Shown: positions 47,266-56,984, counted from the stretch's first letter. The stretch is 64,000 nt of DNA from Pseudomonadota bacterium (GCA_022566735.1 JADFIG010000012.1:20516-84515); one strand, 5' to 3'. A program made the numbers and translations. The notes: generated from the sequence alone by a model not told the origin.

Positions 47266-48255
47266 ATGGGGATCGCGGCCTACATCAAGGAAATCGGGCG
47301 GGGCAAGGAAGGCGCCCGCGCCCTGAGCACGGCGCAGGCGCACGACCTGATGTCCCAGGTGCTCGACGGCCAGGTCAGCGACCTGGAGCTGGGCGCCTTC
47401 TGCCTGGCCATGCGCATCAAGGGCGAGACCGCCGAGGAGCTCGACGGCTTCGTGCGCGCCGCCCACGAACGCTGTGTGGACCTCGCGCCGGCGCTCGCTC
47501 AGGCTCAGGCTCAGCCCCCGGGGCAGGCGCAGCCGGCGCCCTCATCGCCAGGGCTGATCGGCCCGGTGCTGCTGCCGTCCTACAACGGCTCGCGCAAGCT
47601 GCCCAACCTCACCCCGCTGCTGGCCTGGGCGCTGGCGCAACGCGGCGTGGCGGTCCTGGTGCACGGCCCCCTGCGGGACCCGACCCGCATCACCAGCGCC
47701 CAGGTCTTCGAGGCCGGCGGCTGGCCGGTGGTCCACTCCGTGGCCGAGCTGGGCGCGGCCTGGGCGGCGGGTCGGCCCGCCTTCATGCCCACCGAGGTGC
47801 TGTGCCCGCCCCTGGCGCGCTTGCTGACCGTGCGCTGGTCCCTGGGCCTGCGCAACCCCGGCCACACCGTGGCCAAGCTGCTCAACCCGCTGGGCCGCGG
47901 CATGCAGGTGGTCAACCACACGCACCCGGAGTACGCCGTCTCGCTGTCGAACTACCTGCAGCTGGCGCGCGCCAACGCCCTGTTGATGCGGGGCACCGAA
48001 GGCGAGCCGGTGGCCGACGCCCGCCGCCAGCCGCGCTTCGAGATCTGCCTGCACGGCCAGCGCGTGCCCGCACTGTCGCGCGAACCGGAAGAAGGCGTGC
48101 TGCTGAGCCTGCCCGAGTTGCCCGAGGGGCGCGAAGCCGATGTCACGGCCGGCTGGATCGGCACCGTGCTGGAGGGCCGCACGCCGCTGCCCGCGGCGAT
48201 CGCGGCCCAGGCCGACTGCCTGGTGGCGGCCTTGCTGGCCAGCGATCAGGGCTGA
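47266..48255 (+). CDS. ybiB: TrpD2/YbiB family protein
   Basis: A protein of the anthranilate phosphoribosyltransferase fold that in E. coli (YbiB) binds nucleic acids and is LexA-regulated; it does not make tryptophan. The 329-aa frame starts MGIAAYIKEIGRGKEGAR and shows VLDGQVSDLELGAFCLAMRI, LPSYNGSRKLPNLTPLLA, and RNPGHTVAKLLNPLG. A Gln/Ala/Pro-rich stretch with a GCTCAG triple (about 47503-47535) is inserted at the hinge between the two domains. The start is the ATG at 47266 after GGGAG. nasA-ybiB adjacency is common in Burkholderiales. Its 3' end overlaps the EamA gene by 10 bases. Confidence 0.88.
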   Translation: MGIAAYIKEIGRGKEGARALSTAQAHDLMSQVLDGQVSDLELGAFCLAMRIKGETAEELDGFVRAAHERCVDLAPALAQAQAQPPGQAQPAPSSPGLIGPVLLPSYNGSRKLPNLTPLLAWALAQRGVAVLVHGPLRDPTRITSAQVFEAGGWPVVHSVAELGAAWAAGRPAFMPTEVLCPPLARLLTVRWSLGLRNPGHTVAKLLNPLGRGMQVVNHTHPEYAVSLSNYLQLARANALLMRGTEGEPVADARRQPRFEICLHGQRVPALSREPEEGVLLSLPELPEGREADVTAGWIGTVLEGRTPLPAAIAAQADCLVAALLASDQG

Positions 48256-49253
48256 GGCCCCGGCCGCGCGGCCCGCGACAGCACCACGATGCCGGCCAGC
48301 ACCGCCGCCGTGCCCAGCATCAGCCGCCAGCTCACCGGCTCGTCCAGCCACCACGCGGCCATCCAGATGGTCGACAGCGGCCCGACCATGCCCACCTGCG
48401 AGGCCAGCGAGGCGCCCAGCAACTGCACCCCGCGCATCACCAGCCACACCGGCAGCGCCGTGCAGACCGTGGCGTTGAGCGCCGACAGCGCCCAGGCCTG
48501 CCAGGACAGGTGCGCGACCGCGCCCAGGCGCCCTTGCGTGCCCAGGCAGACCACCGCCCACTGCAGCAGGCACATCACGCAGGCCGCGCAGGAGGCCCAG
48601 CCCACCAGGCGCAGCGAGCCCAGCGACTGCACCAGCTGGCCGCTGCCCATCAGGTAGATGGCGTAGGACACCGCGCTGAAGAACACCAGCACGCTGCCGG
48701 TGAGCACCGCCGAGATGGCATCGTCTCCGTCCGCAGCCGACGACACCAGCGTGGCGACGTCCCAGTCGTGCAGGAAAACGATGAGCACCCCGCCATAGGA
48801 CAAGGCCATCGCCGCCAGCTGCAGGGGCCGCAGGCGCTGGCCCAGCAGGACCACCGACAGCAGCAGCACGATGCTGGGGTTGAGGTAGAGGATGGCGCGC
48901 TCCAGGCTGGCGCTGATGTACTGCAGGCCCAGGAAGTCCAGGGTGCTGGCCAGGTAGTAGCCGCAAAAGCCCAGGCCGATGACCTGCCAGACCTGCGTCG
49001 CCCCCCAGACCTGCGGGCCGCGCTGCTCGGGCGCCGCAGCCTGGCCGCGGCCTGACCACCAGGCCATCAGCAGGAACAGGGGCAAGGCCATGGCCATGCG
49101 CAGCCCGACCACCGCGAACGCGTCAGCCCCGTGGCGGTAGAGCAGCTTGGCCACGATGGCCTTGCCCGAAAAGGCGACGGCCCCCGCCAGGGCGCACGCC
49201 AGGCCCTGCCAGCGTCGGCTTTCCAGGGACGAAGTTGCGGCAGCGATCGACAT
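48246..49253 (-). CDS. EamA/DMT-family transporter
   Basis: An inner-membrane permease with ten predicted helices arranged as two EamA repeats (335 aa). Repeat one begins ALAGAVAFSGKAIVAKLLYR; repeat two includes GSVLVFFSAVSYAIYLMGSG and ends QVGMVGPLSTIWMAAWWLDEP. Members export amino acids, nucleosides or other metabolites; substrate cannot be told. The ATG at 49253 (MSIAAATSS) is preferred to upstream in-frame starts whose residues do not look coding. It is convergent with ybiB. Confidence 0.87.
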   Translation of the reverse strand: MSIAAATSSLESRRWQGLACALAGAVAFSGKAIVAKLLYRHGADAFAVVGLRMAMALPLFLLMAWWSGRGQAAAPEQRGPQVWGATQVWQVIGLGFCGYYLASTLDFLGLQYISASLERAILYLNPSIVLLLSVVLLGQRLRPLQLAAMALSYGGVLIVFLHDWDVATLVSSAADGDDAISAVLTGSVLVFFSAVSYAIYLMGSGQLVQSLGSLRLVGWASCAACVMCLLQWAVVCLGTQGRLGAVAHLSWQAWALSALNATVCTALPVWLVMRGVQLLGASLASQVGMVGPLSTIWMAAWWLDEPVSWRLMLGTAAVLAGIVVLSRAARPGPQP

Positions 49254-49387
49254 CCGCGTGACCATACCCCATGTGCCGAGCCCCCACCCACCTGCGGGTG
49301 GCCTGCGGGTCAGTCCCGAGGCCGCGCCACCATGGCCGCCCGGAATTTGACGCACACTCGACGGGACCTCAGCTCCCGCCCTGCCCC

Positions 49388-50020
49388 ATGCGCCTTGCCC
49401 CCCGTTTTGCCCTCACCCTGAGCGGCCTGGCCGCGGTCCTGACCGCCACCGCGCTGGCCCCGGCCCAGGCCGCCGATGCGGCCAGCAAGCCCGCCGTCGC
49501 CCCAGCTGCCGCCAGCCAGCCCAACGCCGCCACCGCCGCCGTCATCGAGGTCCTCAAGGAAAAGCAGAAGAAGGCACGCGAAGAAGCCGCCAAGCGCCAG
49601 CAGGCCGTCGTCGAGATCGACGAGCGCGACCCGGTCATGCGCGCGGCCTTCAGACAGGCCCAGGCCACGCTCGACGATTTCCTCCAGATCGCCGCCAGCC
49701 GCGACCCGAAGTACCAGAGCCTGTCGCTGCGCGTGGGCATCCGCGAAGGCAAGCGCAAGGAGTTCTTCTGGATCACGCCGTTCCAGGCCGACGGCGACGG
49801 CTTCCAGGGCGAGATCAGCAACACCCCGACCCGGCTGCGCCACATCAAGGAAGGCCAGGTCTGGCGCTTCAAGCGCAGCGAGGTGGTGGACTGGATGTAC
49901 ATCGACGCGTCCAGGCGCAGCATGCAGGGCAACTTCACCACCTGCGTGCAGCTGGCCAAGGCCCCGCCCGAAGAGGTCGCCCAGCTCAAGCGGGCCTACG
50001 GCCTGGACTGCCAGCGCTGA
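49388..50020 (+). CDS. DUF2314 domain protein with signal peptide
   Basis: An exported protein of 210 aa. A signal peptide (about 1-28, ending APAQA-AD) is followed by a helical, Lys/Glu-rich linker (KEKQKKAREEAAKRQQ). The DUF2314 (YegJ-like) domain reads REGKRKEFFWITPFQADGDG and EGQVWRFKRSEVVDWMYID. The function is unknown. The 3' end overlaps the convergent ior gene by 35 bases. Confidence 0.82.
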   Translation: MRLAPRFALTLSGLAAVLTATALAPAQAADAASKPAVAPAAASQPNAATAAVIEVLKEKQKKAREEAAKRQQAVVEIDERDPVMRAAFRQAQATLDDFLQIAASRDPKYQSLSLRVGIREGKRKEFFWITPFQADGDGFQGEISNTPTRLRHIKEGQVWRFKRSEVVDWMYIDASRRSMQGNFTTCVQLAKAPPEEVAQLKRAYGLDCQR

Positions 50021-53000
50021 GCCCCAGGGCTTCGGCCCAGCGCCGGCGCACCGGCCCGGCCTGGGCCTGGCGCAGCACCCCGAAGCCGCGGATGGCCCCG
50101 GCCGACTCGGCCAGCTCGCAGGCTGCGGGCAGCGTCTCCTGGGTGAGGTGGCGCAGCAGGTGGGCCAGCAAGGCCTCGTACTCGGCCAGGGTGGCCCGCT
50201 CGTCGCGGCGGGTGTGGCTGAAACGCAGCGGGTCCAGCCAGGTGTTGCGCACGCGGCGCACCCCGGCCAGGCCGCGCAGCAGCGGCGTCCACATCGGCCC
50301 GAAAGCCCGCTTGGCGGGCCGCTGCCCGGGCTGTGCTGAAGACGCTCCGCCCTCGCCATGGCCTTCACCCAAGGCCGGCGGCGCCAGGTGCCAGACCATG
50401 TGCCAGTCGCCCTCGAACTGCTCGCCCACCTGCTGGCGGAACGCGCTGGACGACAAGAGCCGGGCCACCTCGTACTCGTCCTTGATGGCCATCAGGCGGA
50501 ACAGCTGCACCGCCACCGCGCGCGCCATGCGCTGGCTGCCCAGCACGGCTTCGGCCTCGCCCACGCGGGTCACCCAGGCCTCGTAGCGGGCCGCGTAGGC
50601 CAGGCTCTGGTAGTCGCGCAGGTAGGCCTTGCGGCGCTCGACCAGGGCGTCCAGGGTGTCGGTGGCCTCGTTGCCCTCCCCGCGCGGGGCACCCCGTCGC
50701 GGCAACCACCGCACCGGCTGGGCCGGCTGCAACAGGCGCGCCACGCGGCCCGGGTCCTGGGCGGCATGGCGACCCCAGGCGAAGGCCTGCAGGTTGCGCT
50801 CCACCTGCACGGCGTTGAGCTCGATGGCGCGCGTCAGCGCCTGCAGGCTCAGCGGCACCCAGCCCTTCTGCCAGGCAAAGCCCAGCATCATCGGGTTGGC
50901 GTAGATGGCGTCGCCCAGCAGCTTGTCGGCCAGGGCCACGGTGTCGATGCGGGCGATGGCCTGCGCACCCACGGCATCGGCCAGCACGTGGTCGCACTGC
51001 GCGCCGGGGTAATGCCAGTCGGGCTGCGACATGGCCGCGGCCGTCGGGGTGTGGTGGGTGTTGAGCGCCACGTGGGTGCGCCCGGCGTGCATCACGGCCA
51101 GCGTGGCCGGCAAGGCCGTGACGATGGGGTCGCAGCCCATCACCAGGTCGGCTTCGGCCGTGCCCACCTTGGTGGTGAAGATGGCCTCGCGGCTGTCGGC
51201 GATCTGCACATGGCTCCAGGTGGCACCGCCCTTTTGCGCCAGCCCGGCGGCCTCCTGCGTGACCACGCCCCGGCCTTCCAGGTGGGCGGCCATGCCCAGC
51301 AACTGCCCGATCGTGATGACGCCCGTGCCCCCGATGCCCGCCACCACGATGCCCCAGGCCTGGCGGGCATCGGGCAAGGTGGGTTCGGGCAATGCGGGCA
51401 GCTCGGCCAGCGCGGGCACGCCCTGCTGGGGCCTGGGCTGGCGCAGGCGGCCGCCTTCGATGGTGACCAGGCTGGGGCACATGCCCTTGAGGCAGGACAG
51501 GTCCTGGTTGCAGGTGCTCTGGTTGATGCGGCGCTTGCGGCCCAGCGGGGTGTCGACCGGCTCCACGCTCAGGCAGTTGGACTGCACCGTGCAGTCGCCG
51601 CAGCCCTCGCAGACCAGCTCGTGGATGACGACGCGCGCCGTGGCCGCAGGCAGTTCGCCGCGCTTGCGGCGGCGGCGCTTCTCGGTGGCGCAGGTCTGGT
51701 CGTAGATCAGCACCGTGCAACCCGGCGTCTCGCGCAGGGCGCGCTGCACGGCGTCGAGGTCGTCGCGGTGGCGCAACTCGACGCCCGGGGCCAGGTCGTC
51801 GACGTGCGCGTAGCGGCTGCGGTCGTCGGTCACCACCACGATGCGCCGCACGCCCTCGGCCTCCAGTTCGCGCGTCATGGCCGCCACGCTCAGCTTGCCG
51901 TCGATGGGCTGGCCGCCCGTCATGGCCACCGCGTCGTTGTAGAGCACCTTGTAGGTGATGTTGACCTGGGCCGCGATGGCCTGGCGGATGGCCAGGACAC
52001 CCGAGTGGAAGTAGGTGCCATCGCCCAGGTTGGCGAAGACGTGCGGCTCCTCGGTGAAGGGCGCCTGGCCCACCCAGGCCACGCCCTCGCCGCCCATCTG
52101 CGAGACCAGGTTGGTGCGCCGGTCCATCCACTGCGCCATGTAGTGGCAGCCGATGCCGGCCATGGCGCGCGAGCCCTCGGGCAGGCGGGTCGAGGTGTTG
52201 TGCGGGCAGCCGCTGCAGAACCAGGGCGCACGCTCCGGGCTGGCAGCGGTGCCGCCCTGCCCCAGCGAGGCCAGGGCGCGCTCCTTGGCCTCGATGACGC
52301 CCAGACGCTCGGCGATGCGCTCGCGCACATGGGACGGCGCGTCGCGCAACAGGCCCAGGCGCTCCAGGCGCTGCGCGACGGCCCGCGCGATCAGGGCGGG
52401 GTTGAGGTCGGCCTGGGCGCGCAGCAGCCAGCGGCCCGCCGGGTGCGGGTGCGACCACTCGCCGCCGCTGCGGTCGTCGTCGTCGCTGACGCTGAACTTG
52501 CCCAGCACATTCGGGCGCACGTCCTCGCGCCAGTTGTAGAGCTCCTCCTTGAGCTGGTACTCGATCATCTGGCGCTTCTCTTCGATCACCAGGATCTCCT
52601 GCAGCCCCTGCGCGAACTCGCGCGTCAGCCCGGCCTCCAGCGGCCACACCACCGCCACCTTGTGCAGGCGCAGCTTGAGCGCACGGCAGGCGGCCTCGTC
52701 CAGCCCGAGGTCGTGCAGGGCCTGGCGCAGGTCGTTCCAGGCCTTGCCGCTGGCCATCAGGCCCAGGCGCGCGCCCTCGCTGTCGAGCACCGTGTGGTTG
52801 AGGCGGTTGGCCCGCACATAGGCCAGGGCCGCGTACCACTTGTGGTCCATCAGCCGGGCCTCCTGGGCCAGGGGCGTGTCCGGCCAGCGGATGTGCAGCC
52901 CGCCTTCGGGCATGTCGAAGTCCTCGGGCAGCACGATGCGCACGCGGTCCGGGTCCACCGACACCGTGGCCGCCGACTCCACCACCTCCTGGATGGTCTT

Positions 53001-53630
53001 GAGCGCCGTCCACACGCCGGCAAACCGGCTCATGGCGAAAGCGTGCAGGCCCAGGTCGAGGATCTCCTGCACATTGCTGGGGAAGAACACCGGCAGGCCG
53101 CAGGCCTTGAAGATGTGGTCGCTCTGGTGCGCCAGGGAGGAGCTCTTGGCCGTGTGGTCGTCGCCGGCCACGGCCACCACGCCCCCGTGCGGCGAGGTGC
53201 CGGCCATGTTGGCGTGCTTGAAGACGTCGCCGCAGCGGTCCACGCCCGGCCCCTTGCCGTACCACAGGCCGAACACCCCGTCGAAGCGCTGCGGCCCCGG
53301 CGTCAGGCCCAGCTGCTGGGTGCCCCACACGGCGGTGGCGCCCAGCTCCTCGTTGACCCCGGGCTGGAAGACGATGTGGTGCTTGTCGAGGTGCTGGCGC
53401 GCCTTCCACAGGGCCTGGTCGTAGCCCCCCAGGGGCGAGCCGCGGTAGCCGCTGATGAAGCCGGCCGTGTTCAGGCCGGCCAGGGCGTCGCGCGTGTGCT
53501 GCAGGATGGGCAGGCGCACCAGGGCCTGCACCCCGCTCATGAAGGCCTGGCCGCGCTCCAGGGTGTACTTGTCCTCCAGCGACAGCGAGGACAAGGCGCG
53601 AAGCACCTCGGCGGGCAGTGGCGCGTTCAT
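49986..53630 (-). CDS. Indolepyruvate:ferredoxin oxidoreductase, fused alpha-beta type
   Basis: A 1214-residue 2-oxoacid oxidoreductase that oxidatively decarboxylates aryl or branched 2-oxoacids with thiamine diphosphate, CoA and an iron-sulfur acceptor. Order: pyrimidine-binding domain (ISGYRGSPLGGYDQALW), a TPP domain (CSGCPHNTSTRLPEG, NLGDGTYFHSG), and a ferredoxin-type Cys region (CEGCGDCTVQSNC, CNQDLSCLKGMCPS). A gamma-type domain follows (VAGIGGTGVITIGQLLGMAA). Separate IorA and IorB chains of archaea are thus one protein. The ATG at 53630 follows AGGAGG; a large hairpin lies just upstream. Confidence 0.94.
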   Translation of the reverse strand: MNAPLPAEVLRALSSLSLEDKYTLERGQAFMSGVQALVRLPILQHTRDALAGLNTAGFISGYRGSPLGGYDQALWKARQHLDKHHIVFQPGVNEELGATAVWGTQQLGLTPGPQRFDGVFGLWYGKGPGVDRCGDVFKHANMAGTSPHGGVVAVAGDDHTAKSSSLAHQSDHIFKACGLPVFFPSNVQEILDLGLHAFAMSRFAGVWTALKTIQEVVESAATVSVDPDRVRIVLPEDFDMPEGGLHIRWPDTPLAQEARLMDHKWYAALAYVRANRLNHTVLDSEGARLGLMASGKAWNDLRQALHDLGLDEAACRALKLRLHKVAVVWPLEAGLTREFAQGLQEILVIEEKRQMIEYQLKEELYNWREDVRPNVLGKFSVSDDDDRSGGEWSHPHPAGRWLLRAQADLNPALIARAVAQRLERLGLLRDAPSHVRERIAERLGVIEAKERALASLGQGGTAASPERAPWFCSGCPHNTSTRLPEGSRAMAGIGCHYMAQWMDRRTNLVSQMGGEGVAWVGQAPFTEEPHVFANLGDGTYFHSGVLAIRQAIAAQVNITYKVLYNDAVAMTGGQPIDGKLSVAAMTRELEAEGVRRIVVVTDDRSRYAHVDDLAPGVELRHRDDLDAVQRALRETPGCTVLIYDQTCATEKRRRRKRGELPAATARVVIHELVCEGCGDCTVQSNCLSVEPVDTPLGRKRRINQSTCNQDLSCLKGMCPSLVTIEGGRLRQPRPQQGVPALAELPALPEPTLPDARQAWGIVVAGIGGTGVITIGQLLGMAAHLEGRGVVTQEAAGLAQKGGATWSHVQIADSREAIFTTKVGTAEADLVMGCDPIVTALPATLAVMHAGRTHVALNTHHTPTAAAMSQPDWHYPGAQCDHVLADAVGAQAIARIDTVALADKLLGDAIYANPMMLGFAWQKGWVPLSLQALTRAIELNAVQVERNLQAFAWGRHAAQDPGRVARLLQPAQPVRWLPRRGAPRGEGNEATDTLDALVERRKAYLRDYQSLAYAARYEAWVTRVGEAEAVLGSQRMARAVAVQLFRLMAIKDEYEVARLLSSSAFRQQVGEQFEGDWHMVWHLAPPALGEGHGEGGASSAQPGQRPAKRAFGPMWTPLLRGLAGVRRVRNTWLDPLRFSHTRRDERATLAEYEALLAHLLRHLTQETLPAACELAESAGAIRGFGVLRQAQAGPVRRRWAEALGLSAGSPGRRPA

Positions 53631-53652
53631 GACGACCTCCTGAGTCGGTCGC

Positions 53653-53689
53653 ACGACGGCATCCTGCGGATGACAGGACGGGCCGTCGT
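53653..53689 (-). repeat. Large imperfect hairpin in the ior leader
   Basis: Arms of 8 bases (ACGACGGC/GCCGTCGT) enclose a second 5-base stem (TCCTG/CAGGA) with a 7-base loop. It lies 23 bases before the ior ATG and after the BMP gene. No T-run follows, so it may be a weak terminator or a leader control element. Confidence 0.45.
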
Positions 53690-53774
53690 CCGGCCGGAAC
53701 CCTGTGACGAGGCCAGTGTAGGCCGCCCCCGTCAGCCCTGCTTGCGAGGTTTCACGGGGTCGGTGAGGAAATCC

Positions 53775-54947
53775 TCACTGGCCCGAGGGGACGGCGCCTT
53801 CCACGCCCTTGACGTAGACATGGAGGCCACCGAGGAACTTGTCGTCGGCCACCACGTCCTTGGCCAGCACCTCCTTGCCATCCTGGCCGACGATGGGGCC
53901 CTTCCAGATGGCGAAGCTGCCGTCCTTCAGGCCGGCCTTGGCGGCCTCGACCCGCGCCTTGAGCTCGGCGGGCACCTTGTCGGAGATGGACACGATGTCG
54001 ATGGCGCCTTCCTTCACGCCCCACCACACACCGCCGCTCCTCCAGCGGCCCTCCAGCGCGTCCCGGGTGGCCTGCACGTAGTACGGGTCCCAGTGGATCA
54101 CGCTGGACGCCAGGTGGGCCTTGGGGCCGAACTGGCTCATGTCGGAGTCCCAGCCGAAGGCGTGCTTGCCGGCCTTCTCGGCGGTCTGCAGCACGGCCGG
54201 CGAGTCGGTGTTCTGGAACAGCACGTCGGCGCCCTGGTTGATGAGGCTTTGCGCGCCCTCGGTCTCCTTGGGCGGGTCGAACCAGGCGTTCACCCACACC
54301 ACCCTGGTCCTGACCTGGGGGTTGACGCTCTGCGCGCCCAGCGTGAAGGCATTGATGTTGCGGATGACCTCGGGGATGGGGATGGAGCCCACCACGCCCA
54401 GCGTGCCCGTCTTGCTCATGCCCCCGGCGATGATGCCGGCCAGGTAGGCGCCCTCGTAGGTGCGGGCGTCGTAGGTGCGCATGTTGGGCGCGGTCTTGTA
54501 GCCGGTGGCGTGCTCGAACTTCACGTTCGGGTGGTCGGCCGCGACCTTGAGCATGGGCTCCATGTAGCCGAAGGTGGTGCCGAAGATCAGGGTGTTGCCC
54601 TGGGCCACCAGGTCGCGGATGACGCGCTCGGCCTCGGGGCCCTCGGGCACCTTCTCGACGATGCGGGTGACGACCTTGTCGCCGAAGGCCTTCTCCACGG
54701 CCAGGCGGCCCTGGTTGTGGGCGAAGGTCCAGCCAGCGTCACCGACCGGGCCGACGTAGGCGAAGGCGATCTTCAGCGGGCCCGAGGGTGCGGCGGCGGC
54801 CGAGGCGCCCTCGGCCGGGGCCGAGCCCGAGGCCGCACCAGCGCCCTCGCCTTCCTTCTTGCCGCAACCGGCCAGGGCCGCGCTGGCCGCCAGGACGGCC
54901 CAGCCGGCGAGCTTCAACACCGAACGCTTGGACACAGGTGAGGACAT
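53775..54947 (-). CDS. BMP-family ABC transporter substrate-binding lipoprotein
   Basis: A membrane-anchored binding protein (390 aa) of the BMP/PnrA family, whose members bind purine nucleosides or related compounds. The signal peptide ends in LAGCG, and an Ala/Gly/Glu-rich linker follows (about 30-55). The domain reads FAYVGPVGDAGWTFAHNQGR, GTTFGYMEPMLKVAADHPNV and GVVGSIPIPEVIRNINAF. It is the last gene of the guaD-ABC operon, 49 bases after the second permease. Position after guaD suggests purine or purine-base uptake. Confidence 0.92.
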   Translation of the reverse strand: MSSPVSKRSVLKLAGWAVLAASAALAGCGKKEGEGAGAASGSAPAEGASAAAAPSGPLKIAFAYVGPVGDAGWTFAHNQGRLAVEKAFGDKVVTRIVEKVPEGPEAERVIRDLVAQGNTLIFGTTFGYMEPMLKVAADHPNVKFEHATGYKTAPNMRTYDARTYEGAYLAGIIAGGMSKTGTLGVVGSIPIPEVIRNINAFTLGAQSVNPQVRTRVVWVNAWFDPPKETEGAQSLINQGADVLFQNTDSPAVLQTAEKAGKHAFGWDSDMSQFGPKAHLASSVIHWDPYYVQATRDALEGRWRSGGVWWGVKEGAIDIVSISDKVPAELKARVEAAKAGLKDGSFAIWKGPIVGQDGKEVLAKDVVADDKFLGGLHVYVKGVEGAVPSGQ

Positions 54948-54996
54948 GACATCTCCAGGGTTGAAAACCGTTGACGAGCAATGATCGTGCCGCCCT

Positions 54997-55926
54997 TCAT
55001 CCCCCCGGATGGAAAGGCCTGCCCAGCGAGGCCGGCATGTTGATGCGGATCCAGGTCGGGTTGCGCGAGATCAGCACCAGCACCGCGATGGTGGCCAGGT
55101 AGGGCAGCATGGTCAGCCACTGCGAGGCGATCTGCACGCCCTGCCCCTGCAGCTGGAACTGCAGCATCGTCACCCCGCCGAACAGGTAGGCGCCCAGCAG
55201 CACGCGCGCCGGCCGCCAGGTGGCGAAGGTGGTCAATGCCAGCGCGATCCAGCCCTTGCCCGCCACCATGCCCTCGACCCACAGCGGCGTGTAGACCAGC
55301 GAGATGTAGGCCCCGGCCACGCCGCACAGCGCCCCGCCGGCCACCACCGCCAGCAGGCGGATGCGGCGCACCGGGTAGCCCAGGGCGTGTGCCGACTCGG
55401 GCGACTCGCCCACGGCGCGCAGCACCAGACCGGCGCGCGAGCGGGCCAGGAACCAGCCCAGGCCCGCGGCCAGCGCCACGGCCCCATAGACCAGCGGGTG
55501 CTGCTGCCCCAGCACCGTGCCCACGAAAGGGATGTCGGCCAGCCCGGGGATGGCGAAGTGCGGCCGCTCGGGCAGGCGCGCCTGGGTGTAGCCGATGCCC
55601 GCGAAGGCGCTCAGGCCGCCGCCCAGCAGGCTCAGGGCCAGGCCGGTGGCGTACTGGTTGGTGTTGAGCCAGATGACCAGCCAGCCGAACACCGCCGACA
55701 GCAGCGCCCCGGCCAGCGCCCCCGCGGCAAAGCCGGCCCAGTCGCTGCCGGTGTGCACCGTGGCGGCAAAGCCGGCGATGGCGGCCACCAGCATCAGGCC
55801 TTCGGCCCCGAGGTTGAGCACGCCGGCACGCTCGTTGACCAGCAGGCCCAGGGAGGCGATGGCCACCACCGTGCCGGCATTCAGGGTCGCGGCCAGCAGC
55901 AGGGCCAGGGCGTCGGTGGAGATCAT
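54997..55926 (-). CDS. ABC transporter permease (BMP system, second)
   Basis: A 309-aa inner-membrane permease of the branched-chain/ribose superfamily (YufQ/NupQ-like). The family start LAATLNAGTVVAIASLGLLV and the EAA-like loop GYPVRRIRLLAVVAGGALCGVAG are visible, with about eight helices. The ATG overlaps the stop of the first permease by four bases (55923-55926). Works as a heterodimer with that permease. Confidence 0.92.
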   Translation of the reverse strand: MISTDALALLLAATLNAGTVVAIASLGLLVNERAGVLNLGAEGLMLVAAIAGFAATVHTGSDWAGFAAGALAGALLSAVFGWLVIWLNTNQYATGLALSLLGGGLSAFAGIGYTQARLPERPHFAIPGLADIPFVGTVLGQQHPLVYGAVALAAGLGWFLARSRAGLVLRAVGESPESAHALGYPVRRIRLLAVVAGGALCGVAGAYISLVYTPLWVEGMVAGKGWIALALTTFATWRPARVLLGAYLFGGVTMLQFQLQGQGVQIASQWLTMLPYLATIAVLVLISRNPTWIRINMPASLGRPFHPGG

Positions 55927-56984
55927 GCGGAGCGCCTCCAGCGCAGGCGTTGGTGGATGAAGGTGTCGCAGGCCAGCAAGGCGAACAGCAGCAGGCCCTG
56001 GAAGACCCCGGTGAGCGCCTTGGGCAGGCCCAGGCGGGACTGGGCCATCTCTCCGCCGATGTAGAACATGCTCATGAGCACCGCCGAGAACACGATGCCC
56101 AGCGGGTTGAGCCGCCCCACGAAGGCCACGATGATGGCCGCGAAGCCATAGCCCAGCGGCACATAGGGCGTGAGTTGCCCCTGGGGGCCGGCCACGTCCA
56201 GCGCGCCGGCCAGACCGGCCAGGCCACCCGACAGCAACAAGGCCGTCCACAGCGATCGCCGGCCCGCGAAGCCCGCGTAACCCGCCGCCGCCGGGGCCAG
56301 CCCGCCCACCTGCAACTGGAAGCCGGCCAGGTGGCGGAACAGGAACAGCGACATCAGCGCCACCACCAGCAGGGCGATGGGCACGCCCAGGTTCATGCGC
56401 AGGCCGGCGAACAGCCGGGGCACGCGCGCGGCCTCCAGGAAGGTGATGGTCTGGGGGAAGTTGTAGCCCAGCGGGTCCTTCCAGGGCCCGTACACCAGGT
56501 AGCCCAGCAGCATCTCGGCCACATAGACCAGCATCAGGCTGACCAGGATCTCGTTGGCGTGGAAGCTGTCGCGCAGCCAGGCCACCAGGGCCGCCCAGGC
56601 CATGCCGCCCAGCACCCCCGCCAGCAGCACGGCCGCCACGAAGCCCCGCCCCGTGTCCGGGCCGGCCTGCATGGCCACGCCGCCGGCACACACCGCGCCC
56701 AGGATGAACTGGCCCTCCGCGCCGATGTTCCACAGGTTGGCGCGAAAGCACGCCGACAGGCCCAGGGCGATCAGCACCAGCGGCGTGGCCTTGAGGCTGA
56801 GTTCCGACAGCGCGTGGGCGCCGCGCAGCGGCTCGACGAAGAACAGGCGCAAGGCGGCCAGCGGGTCCTTGCCCAGGGCCACGAACAGGGCCGTGCCGAC
56901 CACCACCGTGATGGCCAGGGCGATCAGCGGCGACAGCCAGGTCATCCAGCGCGAGGGGCCGGGGCGGGGCTCAAGCCGGAACAT
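55923..56984 (-). CDS. ABC transporter permease (BMP system, first)
   Basis: A 353-aa inner-membrane permease of the YufP/NupP type, with about ten helices. KATPLVLIALGLSACFRANLWNIGAEGQ is the family block (seen at about 65-93). The coupling loop lies near GYGFAAIIVAFVGRLNPLG. It overlaps the ATPase gene by 14 bases upstream and the second permease by four downstream, so all are made together. Confidence 0.92.
   Translation of the reverse strand: MFRLEPRPGPSRWMTWLSPLIALAITVVVGTALFVALGKDPLAALRLFFVEPLRGAHALSELSLKATPLVLIALGLSACFRANLWNIGAEGQFILGAVCAGGVAMQAGPDTGRGFVAAVLLAGVLGGMAWAALVAWLRDSFHANEILVSLMLVYVAEMLLGYLVYGPWKDPLGYNFPQTITFLEAARVPRLFAGLRMNLGVPIALLVVALMSLFLFRHLAGFQLQVGGLAPAAAGYAGFAGRRSLWTALLLSGGLAGLAGALDVAGPQGQLTPYVPLGYGFAAIIVAFVGRLNPLGIVFSAVLMSMFYIGGEMAQSRLGLPKALTGVFQGLLLFALLACDTFIHQRLRWRRSA

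Noticed and set aside
44313..47267. A 984-codon open frame opposite nasA
   Set aside because: Antisense shadow of nasA without domain motifs.
50358..54941. A 1527-codon open frame on the plus strand
   Set aside because: It is antisense to ior and the BMP gene. In DNA this rich in G+C, frames opposite real genes lack stops. Its translation is Gly/Ala/His/Gln/Arg-rich with no family motif.
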